Assembly: GCA_009760855.2 (NCBI GenBank)
Contig: WPIO01000052.1
Coordinates: 661,501-725,500, forward strand
Direction: 5' to 3'
DNA length: 64,000 nucleotides
Source of the DNA: Cristatella mucedo
Taxonomy: Eukaryota > Bryozoa > Phylactolaemata > Cristatellidae
Part shown: positions 34,980 to 46,234 of the stretch, in pieces
Position numbering within the stretch: position 1 is the first letter of the stretch
Layout: every line of letters begins with the position of its first letter
Notes under the pieces: model-generated
What the model saw: only the letters and a program-made list of their open reading frames with translations
The model's database searches: none
Told to the model about the DNA's origin: nothing
Program-made: the position numbers and the translations under genes

Positions 34980-35125
34980 TTATGCGTGCTGACACAGTGC
35001 ATGTTGTCAGTAACCATAGTAACATGCTCCATTGCATATCGCAACGGGCGTAAAGAGCGTATAAATTGGATTAGTTCTCTGAGGGCAATTTAGAATTGCT
35101 GAATTGTTACCATTATTATTGTTAA
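34980..35125 (+). mobile_element. diverged LINE family 1 3' end
   Basis: GCGTGCTGACACAGTGCATG, TTAGTTCTCTGAGGGCAATT and an ATTATTATTG tail align with the family 3' end, with many substitutions. Confidence 0.65.
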
Positions 35126-37460
35126 CATAAAAACTGTGTAATCATCATTTCAGATCACCTTTCTCAGCTAATCTAAGCCATGAGGGTACGACTTATCTGA
35201 TTCCCTCTGGCCGTAACTCAGGAAGCATTAACAATCTCTACCAGCCGTCATAACCTGAATGATTTTGGCATGAAAAAATTTCTAGAATGCAATCAGTTCT
35301 AGTCGGGTATGGTAGTTATTATTACTTTATCTACAGCATTGATACAATAAGATACCGGTCTAGGCGATCTCTGACATAGCCACTGAGCCATTTTAAATAC
35401 TTAGTCCTTGATAGAAACGCATGATGTCTCTCCTTGGCTTTTTAAGCTATCGCCATATAAGGGCAGGAAAAAGGGGCACTGGCACTCGGTCCTACGGCGG
35501 CCGGCGGTCTTTGATTTTTCTGTATTTTGAAATAGCACTGACCACGTCCATTGATCTGCATGCCAGCTTGGTGTCTATCCGCGGCGGCAGCTTCCGCCAG
35601 TGACCGTCGCCGCCCTCTAACTGACTGCAGAGGCGCGGCGTCAGTCATCGGCTCTGACCTGCACCTGTGCCAACCGTCTGCGACGTGCGCAGGAGAGATT
35701 CAGGAGGCGTGGGAGCTTAAAAAACAGCACCACACGGCGCCAGGAATCTGCGCCGAAGGATGACGCGCGTTCGTGCAAAAGCGAAAAACAGCTGGCGAAC
35801 AAAATGCTCTCTTTAATCTCGTGCAGGAGTGGCGAGATATGACTCCTGCAGGCGGCGGGTGAATTGACAATTAGTTCCGTTGACTGCGGAAAGTCTCATA
35901 CAGTAGCCTCGCTGTTGCCTCGACAGTCATTGCCGCCAAGGGCAAAATTACTGCCTCCGAGTGGAAGTCGAGAACCAAGACTACGACTAGCTAATAGGCG
36001 TGCGCGAGACTCTTGCGGACCGCTCACCCCTGCCGCTTGTTGGTCAGTGAATACGTCAGCCTTGCTAGAGCATTTGAGCGCTCTTAACGATCGGAGAGCT
36101 CCCGAGGTAACGACGACCCTTGTCGCTCCCTCCCTCCCCCCAGTCCTCCCATCGAGTAAGCTCAATGTTTCGCTTAAGCAGCCGCGTTGTCCCGGAACTC
36201 AACTCGAAGTCCGCAAGGAACTCCGCTCGCTGTTAACCCGAGAGCTACGGGCGCCGAGCCAGCTGTGGCTGCACAAATAAGCGAGCGAACGCAGCTACTT
36301 CCGCTGCTCCGCGAAACGCCAAGTGCGGCGGGCCGCTCAGGCCCCCGCGCGCCAATTCGCCGATCGCTCTGCCATCGATCCCGCCCGTCTCGCGTCTGCT
36401 CGCATCTGCCTACGTGACTGGCGCTGCGCGCTGCTATTCATCTTCGCGCTCTAGCCGCCCGCGTTTGTGTAAACAGGCTCGCCTCGCTGCCGTGTCCGAG
36501 CCGAGCTTTTAGCGACGCGACGGCCGCGGCGGTAACCGAATAAAGATTCAGCCTCCGGATTCAGCCGCTGCTTTTCCTTTGTCCAAGGAGTGTCCGCGCG
36601 TCAAAAGGTCGTGCTCGCTAACAAGCGCGAGCACGCGTGCAGATGCGCACGAGCGCAAATTCAGATACTGACGTCTATCGTGCGCCTGCGACGCACGCGT
36701 GCAGACACGTGCGCGGGTTTGCGCGAGCGCGTGTGAGCGCATGCGAACGCGTGTGAGCCTCTGCCTTTACGTGGATCGCGGATATCATCTCGCTTCTCTA
36801 GAGCTCTACCATTTTTCTCTCCTCTCTGCCTCCCTCTTAACCTCGCAGTATCGTTCTGATGCTAATGTCAGTGTTTTTAATGTTAGTTCACAATGCCGTT
36901 CGTAGATGTTTTTCTCTTCCTTCTCCTCCATCTCCTCCTCATCTCGCACGCCTGCGGACGTAAGCTCTGCGCACGTCCGCACCCCTCAGACTGCAGTCGG
37001 CAGCGATGGCTGACGGGAAAGGCTGCACGAGATAGATAGTACGAGTGGTCGACGCGCGTCCGACGCCGCCGCGAATCGGCGAATGTGCGAGCGGACTCTA
37101 CCGGTGCACGCCGCGACCTGCCAGCACTCTAAAGCGCTCCGCTCGTTGGCTCAGACTGCGCGAACGTGAGGAATTTCACGCGTGCGAAGTCGCCAAGTAC
37201 GATTCGCGATCGCGAACGCTAGTCCGCCGCCCACACCACGACGCCCACGCAACGCTAGTCCACCACCCACATCCCGATGAAAGAGCGTGCCGAGCTCATA
37301 ATGGTGTGCGGCGGTTTCGCAAAACAGGAAATCGCGCGCCAATCGGTAGCGGTCGCAGGGATGAAACTCGCAATAAATCAAATCGGTTGTTTTTAAATCG
37401 AGACACGGACGAGGTCGACTGTGATACCGTGGCGAGCTAAATCAGCCAGATTGTGACTAA
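35126..37460. other. partly CpG-rich, no gene defended
   Basis: 35440-37400 is GC-rich in blocks, with several composition-driven open frames on both strands. I found no motif, TATA box or exon pair strong enough to report. Confidence 0.35.
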
Positions 37461-37465
37461 TGTCC

Positions 37466-37555
37466 GTTGTGCATGCTGCCACTAACCATGTTTGTATGCT
37501 GACACTGTGCATTTGACCCCTAAACATGTCATCCTTGTTGATTGAGCACGGTACC
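37466..37555 (+). mobile_element. LINE family 1 3' UTR fragment
   Basis: GTGCATGCTGCCACTAACCA and TTGACCCCTAAACATGTCAT match the middle of the family 3' UTR. The fragment joins the RT region of the next copy directly. Confidence 0.8.
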
Positions 37556-39112
37556 ACTTCTATCAAAGACACTGGAACAGGTTGTGGCGGACCAACTGAA
37601 CTCATGTTTTGAAACTTCAAACCTTACTAGTAAGTTCCAGTCTGGCTTTAGAGCTAATCACTCCACACAGTCAGCATTGCTTAGGGTATACAACGAACTA
37701 TTTAGGACTGCAGACGTAGGTAGAGTGTCTCTACTTATTTTGCTCGATTTATCGGCAGCTTTTGATACAATCGATCACAAAGTTCTTCTAGAGCGCCTCT
37801 CATCTCACCTGGGCATCACTGGCACTGCTCTGCAATGGTTCAGATCATATCTCAGTGGGAGACTCCAGAGTATTGATGTGAATGGACGAAGATTATCCGA
37901 GGTACCTCTGAAATATGGGGTACCTCAGGGCTCGTGCTAGGTCCAGTACTTTCCACTGTTTATACTTTCCCTCTAGCTGATGTGATTGCCAAGCACGATA
38001 TAGGCTTTCACTTCTATGCGGATGACACTCAGTTGTATCTTTGCTTTGATTCCTCCCAGCTTTCAAGCACCTCGAATTCTCTCAACTCATATGCTGCATG
38101 TAGTGATGACATCCGCACATGAATGGCAGCAAATTATCTAAAACTGAACGATGACAAAACTAACTTATTAGTTTTGGGCAAACTCAGTGTGATTTAGAAA
38201 TTCGAAAGGCTGACGCTCAAAAGTGGCACTGCCAGCATATCTCCGGTTAAATAAGATCGAGATCTAGGTGTCAGGTTCCAAAGTGACCTCTCGCTAGACG
38301 ACCACATCAGCTCCACAGTCAAGTCTGCCTACTTTCAGCTACATAATATTGCTAAAATTCGGGCTTGTTTAGATAAGGATACTACGTCAAAGTTGGTCCA
38401 TGCATTTGCAACATGCCGTCTTGACTTCTGTAACTCATTGCTTGCTGGCCTACCGACATGTGCGATCAGGCACTTACAGATGGTGCAAAACTCTGCAGCT
38501 AGGCTTGTCTGTCGTGAGCGTCGCAGTTGCCACATTACTCCACTTCTCGCCGACCTGCACTGGCTACCAGTCAAGCAACAGATTGACTTCAAGGTTTTGT
38601 CGCTCACTTTTAGGTCACTTCATTCTTTGGCTCCAGCCTATCACTCAGATCTACTCGTCCACCAGGCCAAGCATCGTATCACCCGCTTTCCGGAATCCAA
38701 CAGTCTAACAATACCTCGTACAAACCTTAAATTCTTTGGAGACCGTGTATGTAGTTCGTTTGCTCCCGAAGCCTGAAAATCTCTCCCGACATGCGTCAGA
38801 ACATCCCCTGACTTGACCACATTTAAAAAGAACTTAAAAACATACTTATTTAGGACAGCATTTAGTGGGTCCCTGTGATTCGTCCTTGATGTGCTTATGC
38901 GTGCTGACACTGTGCTGACACATGGTGCTACTAACCACATTTGCATGCTGACCCTGTGCATGTCACCCCTATCCATTTTATTCATGTTGCTTATCAAGCA
39001 TGATATTACTCACCATTCAATCGCGCTTCCCTTTGCAGCAAATGTAAAGCAAATAGAGAGAGATTGAGTTCTCTGAGGGCGCTTTATCAAGTGCATTATT
39101 ATTATTATTATT
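37556..39112 (+). mobile_element. LINE family 1, RT to 3' tail
   Basis: The plus strand starts inside the RT fingers. 37542-37940 has KTLEQVVADQLNS, FQSGFRANHSTQSALL and [19 protein letters not shown], ending YGVPQGSC. A one-base frame change leads into 37934-38122 ([20 protein letters not shown]). The C-terminal domain is at 38393-38776 ([20 protein letters not shown]). The 3' UTR and (TTA)n tail end at 39112. It is inactive because of frameshifts. With the minus-strand copy at 23839-26498 it gives a good picture of the family. Confidence 0.92.
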
Positions 39113-39116
39113 ATTA

Positions 39117-39212
39117 CCCATTCGATCATGCTTCCCATACAGCAAATGTTAATGCCTAGAAAGAGATTGAGTTCACTAGGGCGCAATAAAAAATGTATTA
39201 TTATTATTATTC
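39117..39212 (+). mobile_element. short LINE 3'-end copy in tandem with the previous tail
   Basis: CATTCGATCATGCTTCCC, GCCTAGAAAGAGATTGAGTT and a second (TTA)n tail directly follow the first tail, so one copy inserted at the tail of another. Confidence 0.8.
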
Positions 39213-40075
39213 GCGGCTCATGAATTGCGATGGCTAAAGAGCCGATCATGTTATAATCTATGGCTAAGGCCGCATTCAAGCCGACGCAACGAGTAGGTAG
39301 TGACACTTCTAGGGTCGACTATGGCATTTCACGTGATTTGAGCTCTAGGTCGCCAAGCCATTGGTATGCACAATGGCCGCCGTTGAATGCCCGATACCCT
39401 CCGCCACTGTCAAAAGAGACGTATCGACATTGTGGAATTCGTTTTGTTATTATAAGCTCTTCGTCGATGTCACGTGTTCCTTCTACTGCCGTCTTCATAA
39501 CTGTGCGTATTGCTGCTGCACCTACAAGTCGCTGGCGCACTGCGAGGTTTAGGTGTCGCCAGTATCCGTCGTGCGTCAGCTGAGACTAGCGCCGTTACGA
39601 GCGCTGCGTTTGCGCCCTAATTTTATCCAGACGAAGCTGCTCGCCGCGACGTAGCAGCTGGGCAGGGCTAATCGTTGGTGCCCAGGTGCGGGATGCGGTC
39701 AAAATAAAGCGAAAGCCGGACGTTGCGAGATCGCGCTATATACTATAGAAAAATATTCACTGCGTCATTGCACTCAGCGTGAGCGCTGCGTAAGGCCAGC
39801 TTTATATTTCACGCTCAAAAGTCTCCGTTCCGCTCAGTTACAGTTTTCGCGTTCTACCAGCTGTAATGCCCACGATTTTTTACTAAAGGCTTGACAGCCG
39901 AACTTCGACTACGAAATATCAGCTTTGCTGCTGAATTGGAACTGAGTTGCTTATGAAATCGCCCTGATAAGCCCAGCTTATGAGCAGCGCGATGTATTAT
40001 CACTTAAAACGAGATTATGGAATGACTTGTGACCTACCATTATAAAAGGCGTGGTCCTGACCGCCGTCGCTCTAT
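39213..40075. other. no gene seen
   Basis: Single-copy sequence without a supported feature. Confidence 0.35.
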
Positions 40076-40604
40076 TAATAATAATAACACACTTGACAAA
40101 GCCCCCTCAGATAACTCAATCTCTTTCTAGGCGCGTTACATTTGCTGCAAAGGACACACGATCGGATGGTTAGTGGTAGCATGCTCGACAAACGACAAGA
40201 ATAATATGGTTAGGGCAACGTCCACGGGGTCATCATGGAAGTGTGGTTAGTGGTAGCATGCACAGTGTTAGCACGCATAAGCACATAAAGGGCGCACCAC
40301 GGGGACCCACTAAATGTTAGGATACATAGGCGCATTTTAAATTTTATTTTAAATGTGGTCAAGTCAGGGAATGTCATGACGGAAGTCGGGAGTGAGTTCC
40401 AGGCTTTGGGAGCTCACGAACTAAAGGCACAGTCTCCAAAGGACTTGAGGTTTGTATGAGGTGTAGGTAAACAGTTAGATTCCGAAAAAATGGATCATAC
40501 TATGCTTAGCCTGATGGGGCAGCAGATCTGATAGGTAGGCTGAAGCTAAATAATGAAAGGACCTTTAAGTGAGCAACACAATCTTTAATTCGATGCGTTG
40601 CTTA
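40076..40604 (-). mobile_element. LINE family 1, 3' part
   Basis: Minus strand with tail at 40076, 3' UTR and C-terminal coding as far as the segment encoding LKVS. It is cut off where the next copy's tail begins. Confidence 0.85.
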
Positions 40605-41286
40605 ATAATAATAATAATAATAATAATTCACTTGATAAAGCGCCCTCAGAGAACTTAATCTCTCTCTAGGCGCTTTACATTTGCTGTAAAGTGAAATGCA
40701 ATTGAAAGGTAAGTAAAACCATGCTTGAAAAAACAAACGAAATGAATAATATGGTTAGGGGTGACATGCACAGGGTCAGCATGCAAATGTAGTTAGTGGC
40801 AGCATGCACAGTGTCAGCACGCATAAGCACATGAAGGACGAATCACAGGGACCCACTAAATGCTGTCCTAAATAGGTGTGTTTTTAGGTTCCTTTTAAAT
40901 GAGGTCAGGTCAGGGGATGTTCTGACGCAGGTCAGGAGAGAGTTCCAGGCTTTGGGAGCATATGAACTAAATGCACGGTCTCCAAAGGATTTAGGTTTGT
41001 ATGAGGTATTTCTAGACTGTTGGATTCCGAAAAGCGGGTGGTACGATGCTTAGCCTGATGGGGTAGTATATCTGACAGATAGGCTAGAGCCATAGAATGA
41101 AGGGACCTAAAAGTGAGGGACAAAACCTTGAAGTCAATCCGTTGCTTGACTGGTAGCCAGTGCAGGTCGGCGAGAAGTGGAGTAATGTGGCAACTGCGAC
41201 GCTCACGACAGACAAGCCTAGCTGCAGAGTTTTGCACTAGCTGTAAGCGTCTGATTGCACAGGCTGGTAGACCAGCAAGTAGTGAG
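40605..41286 (-). mobile_element. LINE family 1, 3' part, head-to-tail with the previous
   Basis: The minus strand has an (ATT)n tail at 40605 followed by the 3' UTR. A good C-terminal frame (41327-40932) contains [20 protein letters not shown] and [19 protein letters not shown]. It is truncated at about 41286. Confidence 0.9.
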
Positions 41287-42065
41287 TCTATTGAAGCAAT
41301 GGTCTGCCGGTCGGTGAGTCCTAGCACTAAGCGAGAGAGCTACTACAGCAAGCCTGTTAGCGAGTCCGCTTGAAGTGGCCTGTCGCATCAGCCGTAATAT
41401 ACGTTGTGCTTTTTCTAATCCGACGTTGTTGTTGGCGCTGCATGCAGAAATCGAGCACTGTTTCGTTATCGTCGGGTATCGCAGCTTCAGGTTTTTGCAC
41501 ATTGCTCGCGCTTTGTGCCGCTAGTCCGAACTAGTGAGGGTCGCGCTGGCATAACGCAGCAAAGGTGTGTGGTGGGGGCTGGCTTAACCGCGACCTATCC
41601 CCACCCTGGTGACCTTGAGCGTAAGGACCCCTCCAAAAGGCTATTCGAAACTCCTGGCGGACAGTGGATGACGAAATTTTCCGTTGTCAGAAATGCTCCC
41701 GCCAGCAGCAAAGTTGGGCACGTGACTAACGCGCGCTCACGCGACGGCGGGAGTCGCCCAATGGGCGAAAGTCATCAGTCGCCGCTACGTAGTTACGCGG
41801 TTTACGTAGTTACCTGGGTCGCGTAGTTGCGTGGCCACGTAGCTCCATAACGGGGCGCGAACCAAAAACAGCAGGCACAGCCGGCCGCTCGAGCGAATAA
41901 GCCGTCGAGGCAATGACTCTCATTTGGCTTCTCTCGCCTCTCGCCGTAATGATTTTTACGGTTTTCACCGCCGGCGACGCGGTCGCAGTTGTCCTCGACG
42001 GTCGACGGTTAGCGAACGTCAGAGCGGGAGTGGGTGCTGGCGCTGCCCAACGCGGGGACAAGTAA
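41287..42065. other. no gene defended
   Basis: GC-moderate sequence. A short imperfect repeat of TACGTAGTTACGCG-type words lies at 41785-41845. Confidence 0.35.
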
Positions 42066-42069
42066 ATAA

Positions 42070-42243
42070 GCAAATGTTAGCTGATTTAAAAGCCTCATTT
42101 TGTACAGCGGCAGAGAAGTCTTAACGGCTTTCACCGCCGCTTGCAAGTGGCAATAAGCGATCGCCCACGGTTGGATTCGAGCCCACGACCTCGGTCGTGG
42201 AGAGCGAGCACCTTGCCTCCTCGGGCTACCGCGGTGCAGTATG
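42070..42243 (-). mobile_element. SINE type B
   Basis: Minus strand: tRNA-like head, GTCGTGGGCTCGAATCC B-box, GCGATCGCTTATTGCCACTT, GCAAGCGGCGGTGAAAGCCG and a tail ending TTTTAAATCAGCTAAC. It is a near full-length copy. Confidence 0.75.
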
Positions 42244-42244
42244 A

Positions 42245-43500
42245 GACACGGAGGCAGCCGCTCGGCCGTTGCTACGACGCGCCGCTCTGGAAAAAGATGG
42301 AAGAAATGCGCGTCGGTCGGCCTCGCTCTCGTCGGAATGAGTCGAGCCAAACTCCCTGATGACCTCTCGGACCTCTCACCTTCCGACCTCTCACCTAGTC
42401 GACGTCGCCGGGCGGCGGCTGCAAGCGCTCGCCATCGGAGGGCGTCTTTCTCTCGGGCGTCGGGGCTTGGGGCGGGCGCTGGTGGGTGCGGATGAAGGCG
42501 GCCCGGCGGTGAAGCGGCTGGGACGACGGAACTACTGCGAGTGTCCTGCCCCGCCCAAGCCTCACGCGCCGACGACCTCTGCGAAAGGCGACGCGCCGTC
42601 GCTCGCGCAGCTGCGAACTGGAAACGTCGCAGGTGGAGCGGAGCGACGGTTGGCTCGGAGCGTCGCGCTCGCGCCAGGCGAGCGCGACGAGTTCGCGTCA
42701 TCGTCGTCGTCTGCTGCTGCTGCTGCTGCTAGCCCGCCGCTCGCCCTTGGCACTCGCTCGCCCGCTTTCGGACGAATTTCCGCTCGGCGCGACCGCCCGC
42801 GGCTCTGCGCAGGAAATCCCAGTTCGGTAGAGCGTGCGCGCGTTTGTCTGCCAGTTCCGCGGCGAAGCACGATACAAACACAGCAAGCAAACGCGACGCA
42901 CACAGCAGCCCGTCCCAAAAGCTAGTCGGTCGCAGCCTCACTTAGTAGGGGGGCTAGATCGCGGTAGCTGAGTCGGCAACAGAAGTAGCCCGTCCGCGCC
43001 TCGTTCACGAGCATTATCTAGATGAGGGGGTTCAATAATAATAATAATGATAACAATAATAATACATTTATATAGCACCACCGGAGATGGCTTGTACAGT
43101 CGGCGTCGCCGCTGTCTCTTGAGTTGGCCACTAGCGCTCAGGCACTGCCGCCGCCGCCGCCGCTGCCGCCGCTGCCGACGCACAGTCTCTCGAAGGGACT
43201 ATGCGGCCGGCGCGGGTAGATTCGGATGGCGTTCCCGTCGCAGGGCGCGGATTAAGGATGGGCACACACACACGCCCCTCACCGCTGGACGCGCGCGGCC
43301 ACGTAAGCGACGGCGAGTCACGTAGTCTCGTGGCGTCCGGCGTTTACGTCACTCTGCGTCTAGCCATTGCTGGGTCAGTATTCGGTTTCTGCCGTATGCG
43401 GTGAGCAGAGAACGGCCGGGCAGAATCATTGGCAGGTTGTGGCTTCCAGCTTGCCCTTGAGGATCGAGGTCATCAAGGTCGACCTTGGGGTTGCCCCCCG
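42245..43500. other. CpG-rich region upstream of the EGLN gene
   Basis: GC-rich with a (CTG)n run near 42712-42730 and a (CCG)n run near 43147-43175. 43034-43080 is a minus-strand (TTA)n tail with GGTGCTATATAAATG, a retroposon 3'-end remnant. No exon is defended. Together with the promoter it may form the CpG island of the downstream gene. Confidence 0.4.
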
Positions 43501-43552
43501 GGGCTCCGTCGGCACATACGCATTCGCTACACGTTCCGCCTCACGTTCCACC

Positions 43553-43672
43553 GCACGTGCCCGGCGGAGCCTCGAGCTCGAAGGCGATTGGCTCACGTGA
43601 TCGTGCCTCTCGCGCACGCCCACTGTGCGGTCAGCGTATAAGAGCCCTCCCGGCCGTCCTGCCGACCAGAGT
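43553..43672 (+). promoter_or_regulatory. putative EGLN promoter: two CACGTG sites, inverted CCAAT, TATA box
   Basis: GCACGTGC at 43553-43560 and TCACGTGA at 43593-43600 each contain the HIF core ACGTG, in palindromic E-box form. GATTGG at 43586-43591 is an inverted CCAAT box. TATAAG at 43637-43642 is a good TATA box, which predicts transcription start about 25-30 bp downstream near 43665-43672 (CCAGAGT). The start codon lies about 70 bp further. HIF induction of PHD genes is known in mammals. Use of these sites here is inferred, and USF/Myc-type factors would bind the same palindromes. Confidence 0.55.
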
Positions 43673-43736
43673 TGAACTGAATTGTACTGTGTCGAGAGGT
43701 GTGCGGCGTACGCGAGCGCTAAGCTAGTCAGTAGTC

Positions 43737-46112
43737 ATGTGCCTGTACGGACAACCGTACATGAATGCGACCGGCCTGCGGCCGCCGCGCGGCGGCGGCG
43801 GCTCGCGGCAGCAGCGTTGCTCGAAAGTGGAGCAGCTGAAGCTGCTGCGGCGGCGCGCGAAAGGCGTGGCCAAGTGCATGGGCGAGCTGGGCCTGTGCGT
43901 CGTCGACGACTTCCTCGGCGCCGACGCGGCTCGAGCGCTGCTGCAGGACGCCGAGCGCATGCGCCTCGGCGGCGAGGCCGGCGGCGAAGCAGCAGCGACA
44001 GAGGAGCGGCCGTCCCAGCTTCGCCGCCCCAGCGACGAAGGGCGGCCGCGCGGCTGCGTGACTCGGCAATGGATAGCCGAGGGCGACGCGCCGTGCGCGG
44101 CGGCCGCCGAGCTGCTAAGGCGCGCCGACTCGCTGATGCAGGCCTGCGATCGCCGCCTCGGCCCGCACGTCGTCAGCGGCCGCACCAAGGTGAGCGACGC
44201 CGGAGTGGGCGGGGCGGGGCGAGAGCGGCCTGCGCGTACTGCGGCTCGCCGAGTGCGGCGGCGCCTCCTCCCATCTGCCGGGCGGCGCCTCCTCCCATCC
44301 GCCGGGCGGCGCGCGTCGCCGCCCGGCGGCTGTCTACTACTATTACTACTACTATACTAGTCACCGCCACGTTCTATCTAGGCCATGCTGGTGCGCTACC
44401 CGGAACACGACGCCGTGCAGTCGCCGCGAGTGGATAACTCGCGCAACGATTCGCGCTGCCTGACATGCATCTACTATCTGACCGACGACTGGGATCGCGC
44501 CGTGAGTACGCTGCAGCCGGCGGCGGCAGTAGTGGTGGCGGTTGCGAACACCCGCGAGAGAAAGGGTGCTTGCCCCTGGGTCTCAGTCCAGCGGTAAGGT
44601 GCTCGCTCTTCACGACCCAGGTCGTGGGTTCGAGTCCTGCAGCGGGCGATCCTTCATAGCCCACTGCAAGCGGGGTGGGGTATTAAGGTAACTTACTATC
44701 GAGGCGCTTCATTCACACATGCCATAGGGCTCGAGCCCGCGACCTCGGTGAGACCTAGTCGGGACGAGTGTCTTAACCACTAATAATAATGCATTTGTAT
44801 TTCGACCTCAAATCTCTTTCTAGGCACTATACATAGGCTTTAAAGGAAGCAGCTTAGGGGTAATATGCACAAGCTGAACATGCACAACATGTTTTAGAGG
44901 TGATGCACTGTGTTGTCAAAACTAGATGCTATATATACTATAATTGAATGCTGTTAATGGTAGCATGCGGGCTCTTCTGCTCCTCACCAGGTAAGGCGGT
45001 TGCTTTTCATTACATCGGCCCCGAGGTCGTGGGTTCGAATCCTGTTTGAATCCTGCGGTGGACGATCCTTTATCGCCACTGCAAGCGGTGGTGATAGCCG
45101 TAAAGGTTCTTTTGTCGCTATACGAAAAGAGGCTGTTAAATCTATTATTTTTTTTATTTATTTTATGCAAACGAGGCTGCTGAATCCACTGAGCTTTTTC
45201 AGCTTAGCGGCTTAAGGCGGAACACACACCTCCCCCCTGCGTACGCGCCCACCGTGCAGCGATTGAGCTGCTGCAAATGCGCACTCGTCGAACGCTCGCC
45301 TATGGGCTGGATGGTGCGTCGTCGCTCTTCCCAACCCCACCGCCCGTGCGCCAAGTCCCTCCGTCCAGCCCTCTCGTCCCAGCGCGTCCCCTCCCGTCTG
45401 CTCGCCACCTCTCCCTAGAGCACCCCCCCATCCTCCGGAAGCCCGGGTTCCGCATCGCTCAAGTCGCGCGGCGCGACAGCTCCGACGCGCCGCTCGGCTG
45501 GGGCTGGAGCCCAGGCGGCGGGGCGAGGCGCTTGCCGCCTGCACGCGCGTCGTACACCTGTCGGTCGGTACGCCGGTCGGCCGGAGGCGCAGCTGTTGAG
45601 AGCGCGCCTCTTCCGTTTTCAGCGCGACGGCGGTCAGATGAAAGTGTTCACTGCGCAGTCGCAGCGGGTCGCCACCGTAGACCCGCTCTTCGATCGTCTG
45701 CTGCTCTTCTGGTCCGACGGGCGGTCCGTGCGCCAGCTCCTGCCCTCCAGCACCGCTCGGTAGGCGGCGGCGTCGCCGCGCATTGCGCAGCCCTTTTCTC
45801 GCGGTGGAGCGGCGTTTCTCGGAGGGGAGGGGGGTTCCGGACGCGAACCAGGCTGGCATTTTCTCAATGCGAGCCAACCGACGGTCCCTGCGATATAGCT
45901 CGGACGTCGCCTTTCTCTCTAGGCAGACCGTCGAATTCTGGTATTTGACCTCGCCGACGGGCACCTCGCCGACGGGCACCTCGCCGACGGGCACGTCGCC
46001 GACGGGTACAGCAGCCGCTCGCGCGGACGAGCCTGTGCATGTGCATGGCCGCCCGAGCTCAGCCCCCGACGGCGCCGAGTCCACCACCATGGACGCCGAG
46101 CTGCAGACATAA
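43737..46112 (+). CDS. EGLN: HIF prolyl hydroxylase family protein (EGLN/PHD), catalytic histidines replaced by arginine
   Basis: Four exons, 43737-44189, 44382-44501, 45623-45759 and 45923-46112, join in frame to 299 aa with GT-AG introns. An in-frame TAG at 43725 precedes the ATG. The protein is short and PHD3-like, with no MYND finger. Exon 1 has MGELGLCVVDDFLG, TRQWIAEGDAP and SGRTK. Exon 2 (40 codons) runs AMLVRYPEHDAVQSPRVDNS to CIYYLTDDWD. Exon 3 (137 nt) has DPLFDRLLLFWSDGR and RQLLPSSTAR. Exon 4 opens QTVEFWYL. Exons 2 and 3 align gap-free to human PHD2 as I recall it. Asp315, Tyr303, Tyr329 and Arg383 equivalents are kept. His313 and His374 equivalents are both Arg and the GTGY loop is lost. 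Family members hydroxylate HIF-alpha prolines with Fe(II) and 2-oxoglutarate. This one is probably inactive. The C-terminus is a TSPTG x4 repeat plus an unrelated tail. A decaying paralogue is the main alternative. Confidence 0.88.
44582..44700 (+). mobile_element. SINE type B in EGLN intron 2
   Basis: The head GTCCAGCGGTAAGGTGCTCG, B-box GTGGGTTCGAGTCCTG and body GCGATCCTTCATAGCCCACT then GCAAGCGGGG. The tail is truncated. Confidence 0.7.
44722..44915 (-). mobile_element. SINE A head plus LINE 3' fragment in EGLN intron 2
   Basis: On the minus strand a SINE A-like head (44780-44722: GTGGTTAAGACACTCGTCCC and CGGGCTCGAGCCC) lies next to a diverged LINE 3' end (44915-44783) with TAGAAAGAGATTTGAGG and an ATTATTA tail. 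Confidence 0.5.
44975..45185 (+). mobile_element. SINE type B in EGLN intron 2
   Basis: The head is CTCACCAGGTAAGGCGG. GAGGTCGTGGGTTCGAATCC is followed by a small duplication of GAATCCTG. The body is GGACGATCCTTTATCGCCAC, GCAAGCGGTGGTGATAGCCG, and the tail GCTATACGAAAAGAGGCTGT then TAAATC. It is near full length. Confidence 0.75.
45948..46007 (+). repeat. four 15-bp tandem units in EGLN exon 4
   Basis: ACCTCGCCGACGGGC is repeated four times, the last with two substitutions. It encodes TSPTG x4. It directly follows the last conserved family residues (FWYL), so it has replaced the usual acidic C-terminal strand and helix. Confidence 0.95.
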
Positions 46113-46228
46113 TGAAGACTCAAGAGCGGGCAGTACAATCCTCGCTGACCACGTATGTGCATGTCACGTGCATCAAATGGATCAATTGCTAGATCTTTTT
46201 TGTCGTTTTTATTGACTGCTAATAAGTA

Positions 46229-46234
46229 AATAAA
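46229..46234 (+). terminator. polyadenylation signal of the EGLN gene
   Basis: AATAAA, 117 nt after the stop codon, preceded by T-rich sequence. Its position fits a short 3' UTR. Confidence 0.6.

Noticed and set aside
44582-44650. True tRNA gene
   Set aside because: The A- and B-box-like sequence belongs to a SINE head found in many copies with a common body and tail. The acceptor stem does not close.
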